A DNA stretch of 64,000 nucleotides from Oscillatoriaceae cyanobacterium Prado104 (GTDB taxonomy: Bacteria; Cyanobacteriota; Cyanobacteriia; Cyanobacteriales; Microcoleaceae): assembly GCA_025454405.1 (NCBI GenBank), contig JALOON010000049.1, positions 62,001-126,000 on the forward strand. The letters run 5' to 3'. Each line of letters opens with the position of its first letter. The first letter of the stretch is position 1. The notes beneath the pieces are model-generated. The model had not been told where the DNA came from, searched no databases, and worked only from the letters and a program-made list of their open reading frames with translations. Position numbers and translations under genes: made by a program. This document shows, piece after piece, positions 25,501-33,646 of this stretch.

Positions 25501-27512
25501 AATCCATCTACAGTTTGGAAATTCCTTTCACTTTCATTAATGGCTTTGAATAATTGAAACAATAAACGATAGCGAATTTCCTCTTGGATGGAGTTCCATT
25601 GTTCGGGAAATTTTTCTTGGGTAAAAACAGTGGCAGCAATTTCGTAGCCTGCCTTAGCAATATTCCAGTTGTTTTCTTCATCGCCTTTATCAAAATGTTG
25701 AATCAGCTTGCTGAAACTGAGAATTGCCGCTGCTATATTGATTTCTTCGGCTGGGCCTAATTTAGATAAAAATAATTTTATCAGGTTTAATTTTTCTACT
25801 AAACTGTCGTTCAGTTGCTCTAAATTTCCTTCAAGAAGTTGGTAGAAAACTTGCGGGTTATTTTCGCTTTCGAGAGCTGTTTTCAAAGCTCGATCGAGAA
25901 ACTGCCCCAATGAAGTTACTTGCTGTAATTGAACATCTTGCAGCAGTTCTAAAATAAAAGGAGAGCCGGAACGTTCAGCATATTCTCTGGCTCGATCGCG
26001 CTCTCCACAGGCGAGGCAAAGCGTTACTATTTGCAGGTAAGCAGAAAATTTTTCAGGAATTTCTGACTCTAAAGATTCGGTCATTCCCCAGCGATCGAGC
26101 AACTCTACAGCTTCAATGACAATCGCAAAAGATGCAAAAGCTTCTATCTTTTTACCAGCAGCCAGTGCTAGCTTTCCCAACTCAAGTCCGGTTCCGATAC
26201 ACTCTCTAGGAAATGAACTGGGAGTAAAGACAGTTAATGCCGCTTCAAAACAGGTTAAAGCGTCAGCAATTTGTCCTATTTTGCGGTAAGCTTTGCCCAA
26301 ATCAGACTGGGTATTAGCCCATCTTTCTGGATAGATTTCGGGAGAATAAATTTGTAAGGCGGCTTGATAAGCCGCGATCGCCCGTTCCAGATTCTGTGTT
26401 TTGTCCCCTAAAACTCTTTCAGTATAAGCAGTGCCGAGGTGCCATTGACTGCTAGCCCAATCGGCATCAGTGCGAACTTTTAAGGCGACTTGATAACAGG
26501 CGATCGCTTGCTCTAAATTTTGCGATCGATCTCCTGTAACTCTCCGAGTGTAAGCAACTCCGAGATTATTTTGCAGCCTTCCCCAAAGTTCGGGATCTCG
26601 ATCGCGGCTAACAACTTGTAAGGCTGTTTCATAACAGGCGATCGCCTTTTCTAAATTCTCAGATTCATCTCCGACGATTCTGTCACTGTAAACAAGACCG
26701 AGATTATTTTGCACCATCGCCCACTCTTGGGGAGAAGTATCGCGAGTGGAAATTTGCAGAGCATTCGTACAAGCGGTGAGGGCTTTTTCAAGGTTGTCGG
26801 AGCGATCGCCCCTCCTCCGATGGCGGTATGCTGGGGCTAAATCGTTTTGGATTTTTACCCACATTTCGGGTAAAACATCACGAGTTAAAATCTTGGCAGA
26901 TCCTTCAAAACCTGCAATGGCAATTTCCAGGTTAATTGCTCTGTTGCCTAGTGGGAATAGCCAGAGAGATTCGCAGAAAGATATCAGAAAAAGTGCGATC
27001 GCTTTTTTCAGTTTTGGCTCGCTTTGCAGGAGCGTGTAATCTATCCAGAGACAAAATTGCTGCAAAAAATCTTTATTCAGTTTGTCGCAATTAGTGGCTA
27101 ATATCAAATTAACAGTTTTTGAATCACTTGGGTTGAGCGAAATTATCCGCAATACTTCCCACAAGAAAGCCGGAGCTTTAACAAAAGTACCTGTTAATGG
27201 CGAGCCATCAGCTCCTATGTAAGAATTATATAAAAAATCAGCCAAATCGATTAAAAATTCAGCTCCTAAGAGATCCCGCTGCGCTACAAAAATTGTAGCT
27301 ACCATTTCCATCATTTCCACCAAACCAACATCCACCAAGTCCGCGTGCTTCCTTAAAATCTTGATTTCCTTACCGCGCGGACATTTGAGGAGATCTTGAA
27401 TTAGTTTGGAATAAGCTTGTTGGCGTTTTGCCGCTTGGGGAGTGTTTTTCGGGCCGAATCCTTTAGCCATATTCTGTACGGGTTGCGAAGGGAGACTACA
27501 TATACACATCAC
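22548..27512 (-). CDS. Giant TPR-CHAT protease-like protein
   Basis: 1654 residues (1640 if it starts at the second Met, 27470, MAKGFGPKN, which may be the true start). Residues about 180-470 and 730-1120 carry many TPR units of the type ENLEKAIACYETALQ..W..VQNNLGLVY. A coiled-coil link follows (about 1180-1260), then a C-terminal CHAT domain (about 1390-1650). CHAT proteins are caspase/separase-like cysteine proteases; the catalytic pair is visible as H1445 (LHSSHHAQ) and C1489 (LSCCETG). The substrate is unknown. It lies 15 bp after a DUF1822 gene and a sigma-like gene, a set I have seen together in other cyanobacteria. TPRs probably sense a partner and release the protease. Confidence 0.9.
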   Translation of the reverse strand: MMCICSLPSQPVQNMAKGFGPKNTPQAAKRQQAYSKLIQDLLKCPRGKEIKILRKHADLVDVGLVEMMEMVATIFVAQRDLLGAEFLIDLADFLYNSYIGADGSPLTGTFVKAPAFLWEVLRIISLNPSDSKTVNLILATNCDKLNKDFLQQFCLWIDYTLLQSEPKLKKAIALFLISFCESLWLFPLGNRAINLEIAIAGFEGSAKILTRDVLPEMWVKIQNDLAPAYRHRRRGDRSDNLEKALTACTNALQISTRDTSPQEWAMVQNNLGLVYSDRIVGDESENLEKAIACYETALQVVSRDRDPELWGRLQNNLGVAYTRRVTGDRSQNLEQAIACYQVALKVRTDADWASSQWHLGTAYTERVLGDKTQNLERAIAAYQAALQIYSPEIYPERWANTQSDLGKAYRKIGQIADALTCFEAALTVFTPSSFPRECIGTGLELGKLALAAGKKIEAFASFAIVIEAVELLDRWGMTESLESEIPEKFSAYLQIVTLCLACGERDRAREYAERSGSPFILELLQDVQLQQVTSLGQFLDRALKTALESENNPQVFYQLLEGNLEQLNDSLVEKLNLIKLFLSKLGPAEEINIAAAILSFSKLIQHFDKGDEENNWNIAKAGYEIAATVFTQEKFPEQWNSIQEEIRYRLLFQLFKAINESERNFQTVDGLVETNSNRLDTADRLVKTNADRSDKHFFTGLPEVNLVLEANQYLLDEHFIKVLRDKSSATLSEVPPEEKKEIAAGIIGLSLCLHEFKKGNQANNLEIAIAGYEIAATVLTRESLPEGWAHCQMFFGRAYYHRFKGNFAENQERSIACCQNALQVFTREAFPENWAAIQNTLALAWGNRIRGDRLENAELAITACFAAMEVDTREVNPVAWAQLQNNLGIIYRDRIYGDKAENLEQAIDCYQNALLFRTREESPELWAQTQMNLASAYRHRLHGDPVENIERAIAANKEALQVYTQDAFPSGWAGVQTNLGNAYRARLEGDRNENLEMAIAAHQSALKVFKPDDFPREWAMTQMNLGNAYLNLNRNFEAIAYYRKAMEIFTPTAFPFECANSGKMLGNIAFIVADWQLAIEGYSMAIEAVEISRTWANSESRRQEIVSEAIDIYANIVQACINNKQLDKAVEYVERSRSKRLVDLMASNDLYSSAEIPAEIQQYLQDFERLQQQIDKERGRNKPSSDFDNTKLDNSRAAVEAYNQTIASLEANKLLIWEQLRRLDPVLAGQIRVNPLKFSSIQRLIDKPNTAILSFYTTASDTSIFVVRQNEITLQSCANLGLDTLHEWIIENWLGQYVDDNNYWEEELVSMLAELAKMLNLNDLILWHLEGISELIVIPHYALHHIPFAALPIGDNRYLGDKFLIRYAPSCQILEFCQQRPSSSNLNCGTIEDATGDLPFASFEGEQLAVIYNISDDRRLKGRRQATVSNYRQLAQTVQILHSSHHAQSRLDNPLESTLILGDGCITLGQLMTPAWRLPQLSDVFLSCCETGLGLSEITGDILTFSTAFLSAGARSVISTLWAVDDLATALFSIFYYQEWQQRKNRPEAIRQAQLKLRSLAGNTFDASYKPQLAQFLTQQLKETEELRKKAKANRDAELVDSPIYWHWDEEYKKSAQLGNKIHQYRQSLDKICQESQPFSHPFYWAAFTCTGMR

Positions 27513-27527
27513 CCATCCGCTTCAAAA

Positions 27528-28289
27528 TTACGCAACATCCCTCCAAATTCCTGCTAACTTCTCCAGCAGCGCTTCGGCTAAATCTTGTAAGTCAGTGTCG
27601 GTGCTATCGGCACTTTCACGAGTAAAATCTCCTCCTGCGGCACTCCCGGCCAATACTTCTCCCGCTGCGTACCGCCATTCGTACTCCTCGCAAGTTCGAT
27701 AAATCCGCTCCAATTGGGCAACAATATTGCTGGGCGATCGAGCTTCTATTTGAGAGCGCACTCGTACAGCCACCGGATCGTCTGTTTCTAAGAAAGATAT
27801 TGCTTCTTCTAAACGAGTAATTTGTTCGATTAAAAAGTCGATCGGCATCAATTCTGCTATCGCTAACTGTTGCGGTGGGTTCGAGCTATCTAAGGTTGGG
27901 GCAAATCCCAATAGTTGCACGGAATCCAGGCGATCGCTAAACTGTACCCCCACATATCCAATCCGATTTTCTATTACTTCTTCTGGTAAGAAGATAGTTG
28001 TTTCACCAGGTAAAACCGGGCGACATTCTAGGGAGCCAATGCCGGGAATTACCAAATCTGCGACATTAACTATCGCAACTTTTACAGGATTGAAACTATC
28101 AGATAGATTCAAATCTGTTTCAATTTGCAGCCATTTTAAATAGCTGCGAACTGCATAAACTGCTATCGCGTTTAAGTAAACTCGTTTTCCTTTTGGGACT
28201 GTACTTTGAACCGCAGCAAGTTGTCGCGCCCTTTCGTGCGCTTTTAACTCTAGCGGTACTGTTAATAGAGGTAGTTCTGCGGTGTTCAC
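27528..28289 (-). CDS. DUF1822 family protein
   Basis: 253 residues. Recognised as DUF1822 by the opening LLTVPLELKAHERARQLAAV, the segment RVYLNAIAVYAVRSYLKWLQ, and IENRIGYVGVQFSDRLDSVQ. The function of this cyanobacterial family is unknown. Start ATG overlaps the stop of the sigma-like gene (ATGA) and the stop is 15 bp from the TPR-CHAT gene, so all three are coupled. The tail after residue 200 is Gly/Ala/Ser-rich and looks flexible. By position it could be the protease substrate, or an anti-sigma factor, but that is inference. Confidence 0.8.
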   Translation of the reverse strand: MNTAELPLLTVPLELKAHERARQLAAVQSTVPKGKRVYLNAIAVYAVRSYLKWLQIETDLNLSDSFNPVKVAIVNVADLVIPGIGSLECRPVLPGETTIFLPEEVIENRIGYVGVQFSDRLDSVQLLGFAPTLDSSNPPQQLAIAELMPIDFLIEQITRLEEAISFLETDDPVAVRVRSQIEARSPSNIVAQLERIYRTCEEYEWRYAAGEVLAGSAAGGDFTRESADSTDTDLQDLAEALLEKLAGIWRDVA

Positions 28290-28981
28290 GATCCTGATTC
28301 CTGTTTATATCCTAGAGTACGGGCGATTTCTTGCAACGAGGGTTCGCATTTTCTCTTCCAATGAGAATTCAGAGTTGTGTATTTAACATTTAATTCTGTT
28401 GCTAAGTCTTGAAATTTGTCAGGAGGGTCTTTTAAAACTCTTCTCAGGCTGAGGAATTGGCAGTTACACTCAGGGTAAGAACGAGGGTAGCTATTTTTTA
28501 GCTTGCCTTCTGGATCTTGCTCTATGTAAATTTCTAGTTGCAGAGCTATTCGCTGAGTGGTTTCTTTCTGAGCGTTTTCAATGAGTCCATCCAAGCCGCT
28601 GAGTGTCAAGTCGGGTAACAGTTCGAGCCGAGTTGTTTCTCCAGAATCCAGCGCGATCGGAGCATCTAAATTAATTGGAGCATCTTTGTCAGGAGAATAC
28701 AAATCTTGAATTCGCCAACCCAGATAACCGTTAATCCAGTTAACCAAACTTGTTGAAATAGAAGGCGCTCTTGGCTCGAATTCATCAATATTTTCAAAGA
28801 ACCATTCTAAAGTACGGTTAAAGGCGTCGGGATAATTTGGATGAGTTGATTTTTTGAGTTTTGGTAGTTGCTGAATTTCCCGCAATAGCTGATTCATGGC
28901 CGTTCGCCATTTTATGCTTTGGGCTGGGTTTTGGCGCACTTCTGCGATTAAAGCGCTTAACCGTCGATCTAGGTCATCCAT
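28286..28981 (-). CDS. Sigma-70-like (ECF-type) transcription factor
   Basis: 231 residues. The middle part (FNRTLEWFFENIDEFEPRAP, NWINGYLGWRIQDLYS) fits a divergent sigma region 2, and the C-terminus (PDKFQDLATELNVKYTTLNS, then HWKRKCEPSLQEIARTLG) a region-4 helix-turn-helix. Length and order fit the ECF-like factors placed upstream of DUF1822 and CHAT genes in cyanobacteria. It overlaps the DUF1822 gene by four bases and begins 33 bp after the HNH gene. Sequence support is moderate; a plain HTH regulator is the alternative. Confidence 0.65.
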   Translation of the reverse strand: MDDLDRRLSALIAEVRQNPAQSIKWRTAMNQLLREIQQLPKLKKSTHPNYPDAFNRTLEWFFENIDEFEPRAPSISTSLVNWINGYLGWRIQDLYSPDKDAPINLDAPIALDSGETTRLELLPDLTLSGLDGLIENAQKETTQRIALQLEIYIEQDPEGKLKNSYPRSYPECNCQFLSLRRVLKDPPDKFQDLATELNVKYTTLNSHWKRKCEPSLQEIARTLGYKQESGS

Positions 28982-29014
28982 GCGACTTTTTTGAGGAGCA
29001 AGTTAGTTTGTTGA

Positions 29015-29311
29015 TTAGCTTTGAAAATTCGCGATCGTGCGAAAATCCTCAGCTATTTTCTCATTTAATTGAGTTCTAGGTGTGCGTAAATTCTTGCCAG
29101 GGGGAGGAAATAGGCTGTTGCCACGCGAATTATTGCAACTGAAGCAAGCTAAACGCAGGTTTGAGAGTGCGTTAGACCCGCCTCGGCTTTTCGGGAGTAA
29201 GTGTTCGATGGTTCTTTCTGATTTCTGCATCGGTTTGTTGCACCAGTGGCAGCAGTTTCCGTACATTTGCAGGAGTTGGCGGGTTTTACGGCGTTTTGCA
29301 GCAGGGTACAT
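29015..29311 (-). CDS. Small HNH endonuclease
   Basis: 98 residues, a minimal HNH nuclease: C-x2-C zinc ligands in CCHWCNKP, the catalytic TIEHLLPKSRGG, the N of ALSNLRLAC, and a second Cys pair ACFSCN. Such small proteins are common in cyanobacteria and their targets are mostly unknown. It is first in line before the sigma/DUF1822/TPR-CHAT genes, only 33 bp upstream on the same strand, so it may be co-transcribed with them; whether it belongs functionally is unclear. Confidence 0.88.
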   Translation of the reverse strand: MYPAAKRRKTRQLLQMYGNCCHWCNKPMQKSERTIEHLLPKSRGGSNALSNLRLACFSCNNSRGNSLFPPPGKNLRTPRTQLNEKIAEDFRTIANFQS

Positions 29312-29403
29312 AAAGCTTTGGGAGCCTCACGGCGATTAGGTGTTCGTTTACCTATCAGCCCCTTGCTAAAAATTTACGCAGCCATAATTTACAGGATGGT
29401 TAA

Positions 29404-29546
29404 TACCAATTTTTTATGAGGCTGCATAGAATCCGATCCCCCCTACCCCCCCTTAATAAGGGGGGAACAAGATTCTTCTCAAAGTCCCCCTTCTTAAGGG
29501 GGATTTAGGGGGATCGAGATATGTGCAACTTCATATTAAATTGGTA
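29404..29546. repeat. MITE-like element with TACCAAT ends
   Basis: 143 bp with imperfect terminal inverted repeats (TACCAATTTTTTATGAGGCT versus TACCAATTTAATATGAAGTT) around an inner palindrome built from GATCCCCCCTACCCCCCC and CCCCCTTAAG units. The inner unit recurs at 33340-33380, 33550-33622 and 57000-57116. No coding capacity. It takes up most of the 29312-29639 gap; the rest is heptamer-like TCAGTCA words. Confidence 0.75.
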
Positions 29547-29639
29547 TAAGAGTTCTCAAATGCTGGGATGGAAAGATGCAAAATCCTAGTTTGGTATCAG
29601 TCATCAGTCATTATCGATGACCGATTACCGATTACCCAT

Positions 29640-30392
29640 TTACAAAATCTGAGACAAAAACTTGCGCGTGCGCTCTTCTTTCGGGTTTTGAAAAAACTGT
29701 TCCGGCCCGGCTTCTTCAACTAAAACACCGCCGTCCATCAGTACAATTCGATCGGCCACTTCGCGAGCAAATCCAACTTCGTGAGTCACCACTACCATTG
29801 TAATTCCTGTTTGAGCTAAATTCCGCATGACATCTAAAACTTCCCGCACCATCTCCGGATCTAATGCTGATGTCGGTTCGTCAAACAGCATGATTTTCGG
29901 CTGCATTGCTAAAGAACGTGCAATTGCTACCCGCTGTTGCTGTCCGCCAGATAGCTGTCCGGGATATTTTTTTGCTTGTTCTAGAATTCCGACTCTTTCT
30001 AACCATTGCATCGCTATTTCTTCGGCTTTTTTCTTCGACTTTCGGAGCACCCACACTGGGGCTAACATGACGTTTTGCAGTACGGAGAGGTGGGGAAACA
30101 GGTTGAATTGTTGAAATACCATGCCTACTTCCCGGCGAATTGCTTCGATGTTGCGCAAGTCGTGGGAAAGTTCGATGCCGTCGATCGTAATTTTACCTTG
30201 TTGGTATTCTTCTAGTGCGTTAAATGTGCGAATAAATGTGGATTTTCCCGAACCGGAGGGGCCCATGACGACAACTACTTCGCCTCGGTTTACGTTCATG
30301 CTGACGCCGCGCAGTACGTGAAATTGTCCGTACCATTTGTGGACGTTTTCTGCGATGATTACTTGTTCTGGGGCTGTTTGTTGAGTTTGCAT
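29640..30392 (-). CDS. aapP: Polar amino-acid ABC transporter, ATP-binding protein
   Basis: 250 residues from the ATG at 30390-30392; a longer frame to 30476 would read through a GCTGATGAAC repeat and is rejected. Walker [10 protein letters not shown], signature LSGGQQQR, Walker [13 protein letters not shown] and the switch H in VVVTHEVG are all intact. [13 protein letters not shown] and [10 protein letters not shown] are typical of the GlnQ/AapP branch. It powers the two permeases encoded upstream. In Anabaena the matching N-II system (NatFGH-BgtA) takes up acidic and neutral polar amino acids. Confidence 0.93.
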   Translation of the reverse strand: MQTQQTAPEQVIIAENVHKWYGQFHVLRGVSMNVNRGEVVVVMGPSGSGKSTFIRTFNALEEYQQGKITIDGIELSHDLRNIEAIRREVGMVFQQFNLFPHLSVLQNVMLAPVWVLRKSKKKAEEIAMQWLERVGILEQAKKYPGQLSGGQQQRVAIARSLAMQPKIMLFDEPTSALDPEMVREVLDVMRNLAQTGITMVVVTHEVGFAREVADRIVLMDGGVLVEEAGPEQFFQNPKEERTRKFLSQIL

Positions 30393-30404
30393 ATGTTTTC
30401 TTTT

Positions 30405-30447
30405 TAACCGCTGATGAAGGCTGATGAACGCTGATGAACGCTGATGG
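30405..30447. repeat. AACCGC(TGATGAACGC)n repeat
   Basis: Three to four copies of a 10-bp unit GCTGATGAAC led by TTTTTAACC, directly before the aapP start. The same repeat precedes cysQ (51802-51840), and a degenerate one covers the PfkB start (about 54620-54670). Confidence 0.8.
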
Positions 30448-30607
30448 ATGTTTGTATTGCTGAAATCTTGCACCAATATAATCGGGGACTTTTTCGTGGG
30501 GTGGGCGGGTTTATTTAAGCTGTTTGCAAGCTTTAATGTTGTTGGCGAACCCGCCCCTACAGGTTATTGAGAATGTTGCAACTTGTCTGAGGGCTTAGGA
30601 TTAAGCG

Positions 30608-30658
30608 AAACTGTCAACTGTCAACTATCAACTGTCAACTGTCAACTGTCAACTATCT
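30608..30658. repeat. Heptamer array (CAACTGT)n at the aapM stop
   Basis: Seven CAACTGT/CAACTAT units. The aapM stop codon (30653-30655) is inside the array. Confidence 0.88.
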
Positions 30659-31837
30659 ATGTCCTACTCCTAAGTTTCGCTCGATTTTGCGGCTGGCTTG
30701 GGATATTGAATAGCAGAATATCCAGTAGATGATGCCAACGAATATGTAAACTTCGGCGTATCTGCCGATGTAGGATGGATTTGCTAAAATTGCGCGGGAT
30801 ATTCCGATTAATTCTAGCATTCCGAATAGGGAAAGCAGGGAAGTGTCCATGAACAATCCGATGAATTGACCTCCGATCGCGGGTATGACTGTTCGCAGTG
30901 CTTGAGGCAGTACAATTAATATTGTCAGTAGGGGTGTATTGAGTCCGAGGGCTCTTGCTGCTTCGATTTGTCCTCTCGGTATGGCTTGCAATCCGCCGCG
31001 CACGTTTTCTGCTAAGTATGCTGCACTAAATAATGTTAGTCCGGCGATCGCTCTGACTACTCTATCTAATTTAGGATATTCAGGAGGCAAGAACAGTTGC
31101 AGCATTACTTGACCTAAAAATAAAATGCCGATTAAGGGCAAGCCGCGAATAATTTCAATGTACAATGTTGACAGCAGTTTGACGACTGGCAACGTACTTT
31201 GTCTGCCGAGGGCTAGCAATACTCCTAAAGGAAAAGAAAGCACAATACTAATAATTGCTAAAAATAATGTCAGCACTAAGCCGCCCCAATCGTTTGTGTC
31301 TACTTCTCTCAAACCCAAGCCACCCTTAATCAACCACAAGATGACTGGAAATGAAAGCGCCCAGAATCCGGGCATCCAACTCATAATTTTGGGGTTGATT
31401 TGTCTTCCGGCTAGATAGCTGGCTGCGATCGCGACGATAATTCCTAAAATGTAAAAGCGAGATGTCAGGTCGATCGGGGAAATTAGCGCGATCGCCACCG
31501 CACCGCCGAGTATAATTAATAATCTTTCTTGCCGCTGAATGTTTCCCCAAGTTAAGCCGCCCAATACAGCAATTATCGCTGCTATTACCCACAGCCGCCA
31601 ATAAGATTCGCTGGGAAATCTGCCTGCAAAAAATAGTGGCAAGTTGGCTTCTAAGACTCGCCATTGAGCTTTGGTTGTTGCCCAAACGATGATTCCTTTG
31701 ATGATTTGGAAACTGACAATCAGGCAAACAACTGTCAGAATGCTGTTGTACCAGGTACTGAATAAGTTTTTGCGCGCCCAATTCCCAGGGGTTGGCGATT
31801 CGGTGGCTGGTGGCGGCAGTACGGGGATGGTTTCCAT
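30653..31837 (-). CDS. aapM: Polar amino-acid ABC transporter permease (second)
   Basis: 394 residues, like AapM/BztC-type permeases with an N-terminal extension. N-terminal hydrophobic helices (about 30-165) precede the conserved permease core (about 185-385) with LVLTLFLAIISIVLSFPLGV and the cytoplasmic EAA loop AARALGLNTPLLTILIVLPQ that contacts the ATPase. The protein is in the inner membrane. Its last codons are encoded by the heptamer array. It is third in the order binding protein, permease, permease, ATPase, with the usual aapJQMP arrangement. Confidence 0.92.
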   Translation of the reverse strand: METIPVLPPPATESPTPGNWARKNLFSTWYNSILTVVCLIVSFQIIKGIIVWATTKAQWRVLEANLPLFFAGRFPSESYWRLWVIAAIIAVLGGLTWGNIQRQERLLIILGGAVAIALISPIDLTSRFYILGIIVAIAASYLAGRQINPKIMSWMPGFWALSFPVILWLIKGGLGLREVDTNDWGGLVLTLFLAIISIVLSFPLGVLLALGRQSTLPVVKLLSTLYIEIIRGLPLIGILFLGQVMLQLFLPPEYPKLDRVVRAIAGLTLFSAAYLAENVRGGLQAIPRGQIEAARALGLNTPLLTILIVLPQALRTVIPAIGGQFIGLFMDTSLLSLFGMLELIGISRAILANPSYIGRYAEVYIFVGIIYWIFCYSISQASRKIERNLGVGHR

Positions 31838-31889
31838 ATTGTAGATTTTTGATTGGCTATTTGAGATAGGGGAATTGAAGATTTTTGAT

Positions 31890-32015
31890 AGTCAACTATC
31901 GGGATTTTTGAGTTGTGAGTTTTGAGATTTGAATTAAGATATGAGTTTTGAGTTGTGAGTTGTGAATTAAGAAATGTCTTTAACTCAAAACTCAAAATTT
32001 AAAACTCAAAACTTT
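31890..32015. repeat. Heptamer arrays (CAAAACT / AGTTTTG)
   Basis: Two opposed blocks: TTTTGAGTTGTGAG on the plus strand (about 31905-31965), then AACTCAAAACTCAAAA (about 31980-32012). They fill the whole gap between the two permease genes, and the first could pair with the second. Confidence 0.85.
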
Positions 32016-32018
32016 TCT

Positions 32019-33233
32019 TTATCTCTCTTTGAGTTGTACGGTTTGATTGTACCAATTCATGAACAGAGAAATCGTCAAACTAATAGTTAGGTATGTTACC
32101 ATAATAATCAGCATGGCTTCGATCGCCCGTCCGGTTTGATTCAATGTCGGCGAAGCAACCACGAAGTAAATGTCGGGATAAGCAATCGCCACCGCCAAAC
32201 TCGAATTCTTAGCTAAATTTAAATACTGGCTGGTTAAAGGCGGAATAATTACTCGCAAAGCTTGGGGCAAAATTACCAGCCGCATTGCAAGTCCCGATTT
32301 CAATCCTAAAGATTTGGCTGCTTCTAACTGTCCTTTCGGAACTGATTGAATGCCGGCGCGGACAATTTCGGCAATGTAGCTGCCAGTATACAAGCTCAAT
32401 CCTGTTACTAACGCCGCAAATTCTGGAGTTAATTTTAATCCTCCTTGTAGTTGCAATTCTGGTGTCAAAATGGGAAAATCTAGCCTAAATGGCAGATTTT
32501 TGGCAATAATTAAAGCTAAAATTGCACTCAGGACGATCGCGCCTCCTGCCCATAACAACTGCCTTCCCTGTTGCCCTTGTTCCAGCATCACGCGAGTCCG
32601 CCACTGCCACAACCCGACGGCTGCTAAAAGTCCGATCGCTAGCAAAATCAACCAAATTTCCCAACCGGGTAAAACAGCAGGCCAAGGTACGGCAATTCCG
32701 CGATTTGTCAAGTAAATCGGACCTCTTAGCTGTTGGTTGTCTTCGATTTTTGGCAGGGAAATAAACACTGCAAAATACCAAAAAAATAATTGCAGCAACA
32801 ACGGCGTATTTCGCAGAATTTCCACGTACAACCCTGCCAAATTTCGCAGCAGCCAGTTATCGGAAAGGCGAGAAATTCCTACAGTCAAACCCGCAATTGT
32901 TGCTAAAAAAATGCCGATCGCCATCACCCGCAGGGAGTTGATTAAACCTACAAGATAAGCTTGCCCGTAACTGTTTTCAGGACTGTAGGCAATAGCGGTT
33001 TCGCCGATGTCGAAGGATGCTTGAGAGTTGAGAAAGTCAAAGCCAAATTCGATTCCCAGTTGCGCGTAATTGGCAATGAGATTGTCTGCAAGAATGGCAG
33101 CAACAGCGATAACTGAAATTAGCGCGATTGCCTGTCCGGCAATTTTCCAAAAGCGATCGTCTCGCAGCAGTTTTGAGATATCTTTAAACTTCGATGATTT
33201 CTGAGTTTTGGCGTCTTGAGGTTTTGCATTCAT
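32019..33233 (-). CDS. aapQ: Polar amino-acid ABC transporter permease (first)
   Basis: 404 residues. A long N-terminal segment with a membrane helix (about 31-52) and an extra periplasmic loop, then the permease core in two halves (about 95-160 and 265-395) separated by an insert with two further helices, as in AapQ/BztB. EAA loop: LEAAKSLGLKSGLAMRLVIL. RNTPLLLQLFFWYF and the TGSYIAEIVRAGIQSVPKGQ block are diagnostic of polar amino-acid permeases. It pairs with aapM in the membrane. Confidence 0.93.
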   Translation of the reverse strand: MNAKPQDAKTQKSSKFKDISKLLRDDRFWKIAGQAIALISVIAVAAILADNLIANYAQLGIEFGFDFLNSQASFDIGETAIAYSPENSYGQAYLVGLINSLRVMAIGIFLATIAGLTVGISRLSDNWLLRNLAGLYVEILRNTPLLLQLFFWYFAVFISLPKIEDNQQLRGPIYLTNRGIAVPWPAVLPGWEIWLILLAIGLLAAVGLWQWRTRVMLEQGQQGRQLLWAGGAIVLSAILALIIAKNLPFRLDFPILTPELQLQGGLKLTPEFAALVTGLSLYTGSYIAEIVRAGIQSVPKGQLEAAKSLGLKSGLAMRLVILPQALRVIIPPLTSQYLNLAKNSSLAVAIAYPDIYFVVASPTLNQTGRAIEAMLIIMVTYLTISLTISLFMNWYNQTVQLKER

Positions 33234-33339
33234 AAGTTTTCAACTAGCAGGAAAAATATGCTTAAGAGAAAGCCTCGCACTGCATACTATTGGTGGAAAC
33301 TTAAAACTATACTACTTGAAAAATCTCGCTTTTAGCTGA

Positions 33340-33622
33340 GTCTAGATCCCCCTAAATACCCCTTAAAAAGGGGGACTTTGAGACTTTGAACTGGTTCCCA
33401 GGCTCTGCCTGGGAACCCATGTCCCGAGGCTCTGCCTCGCCTGCTCCCGCGAAAGGGATACTAGAGGCAGAGCCTCTAGATCTGCATTACCAGGCAGAGC
33501 CTGGTAACGAGTAAAAAACGAGTAAAACGAGTAAGCCTGGTAACGAGTAATTTCCTCCCCCTTTTTAAAGGGGGAGAAAATCTTGCTCCCCCCTTTTTAA
33601 GGGTGGCTGGGGGGGATCGAGT
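33340..33622. repeat. Cluster of GGCTCTGCC palindromes flanked by GATCCCCC repeats
   Basis: Four palindromes share the core GGCTCTGCC/GGCAGAGCC: 33393-33417, 33425-33439, 33461-33479 and 33487-33507, each with different flanks. GAGTAAAACGAGTAA direct repeats follow. On both sides lie pieces of the CCCCCTTAAAAAGGGGG family. This fills the gap between aapQ and aapJ, where mRNA hairpins could set different amounts of binding protein and permease. Confidence 0.85.
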
Positions 33623-33646
33623 TTAATGACTAATGACTAATAGAAA

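Noticed and set aside
22548-29311. A true type III-E CRISPR locus around the TPR-CHAT gene
   Set aside because: No Cas7-11-like gene, no repeat-spacer array and no Csx30 recognisable in the window; only the protease/sigma part is similar.
30393-30476. 28-codon extension of aapP
   Set aside because: Encoded by GCTGATGAAC repeats; ABC ATPases of this type begin close to [10 protein letters not shown].
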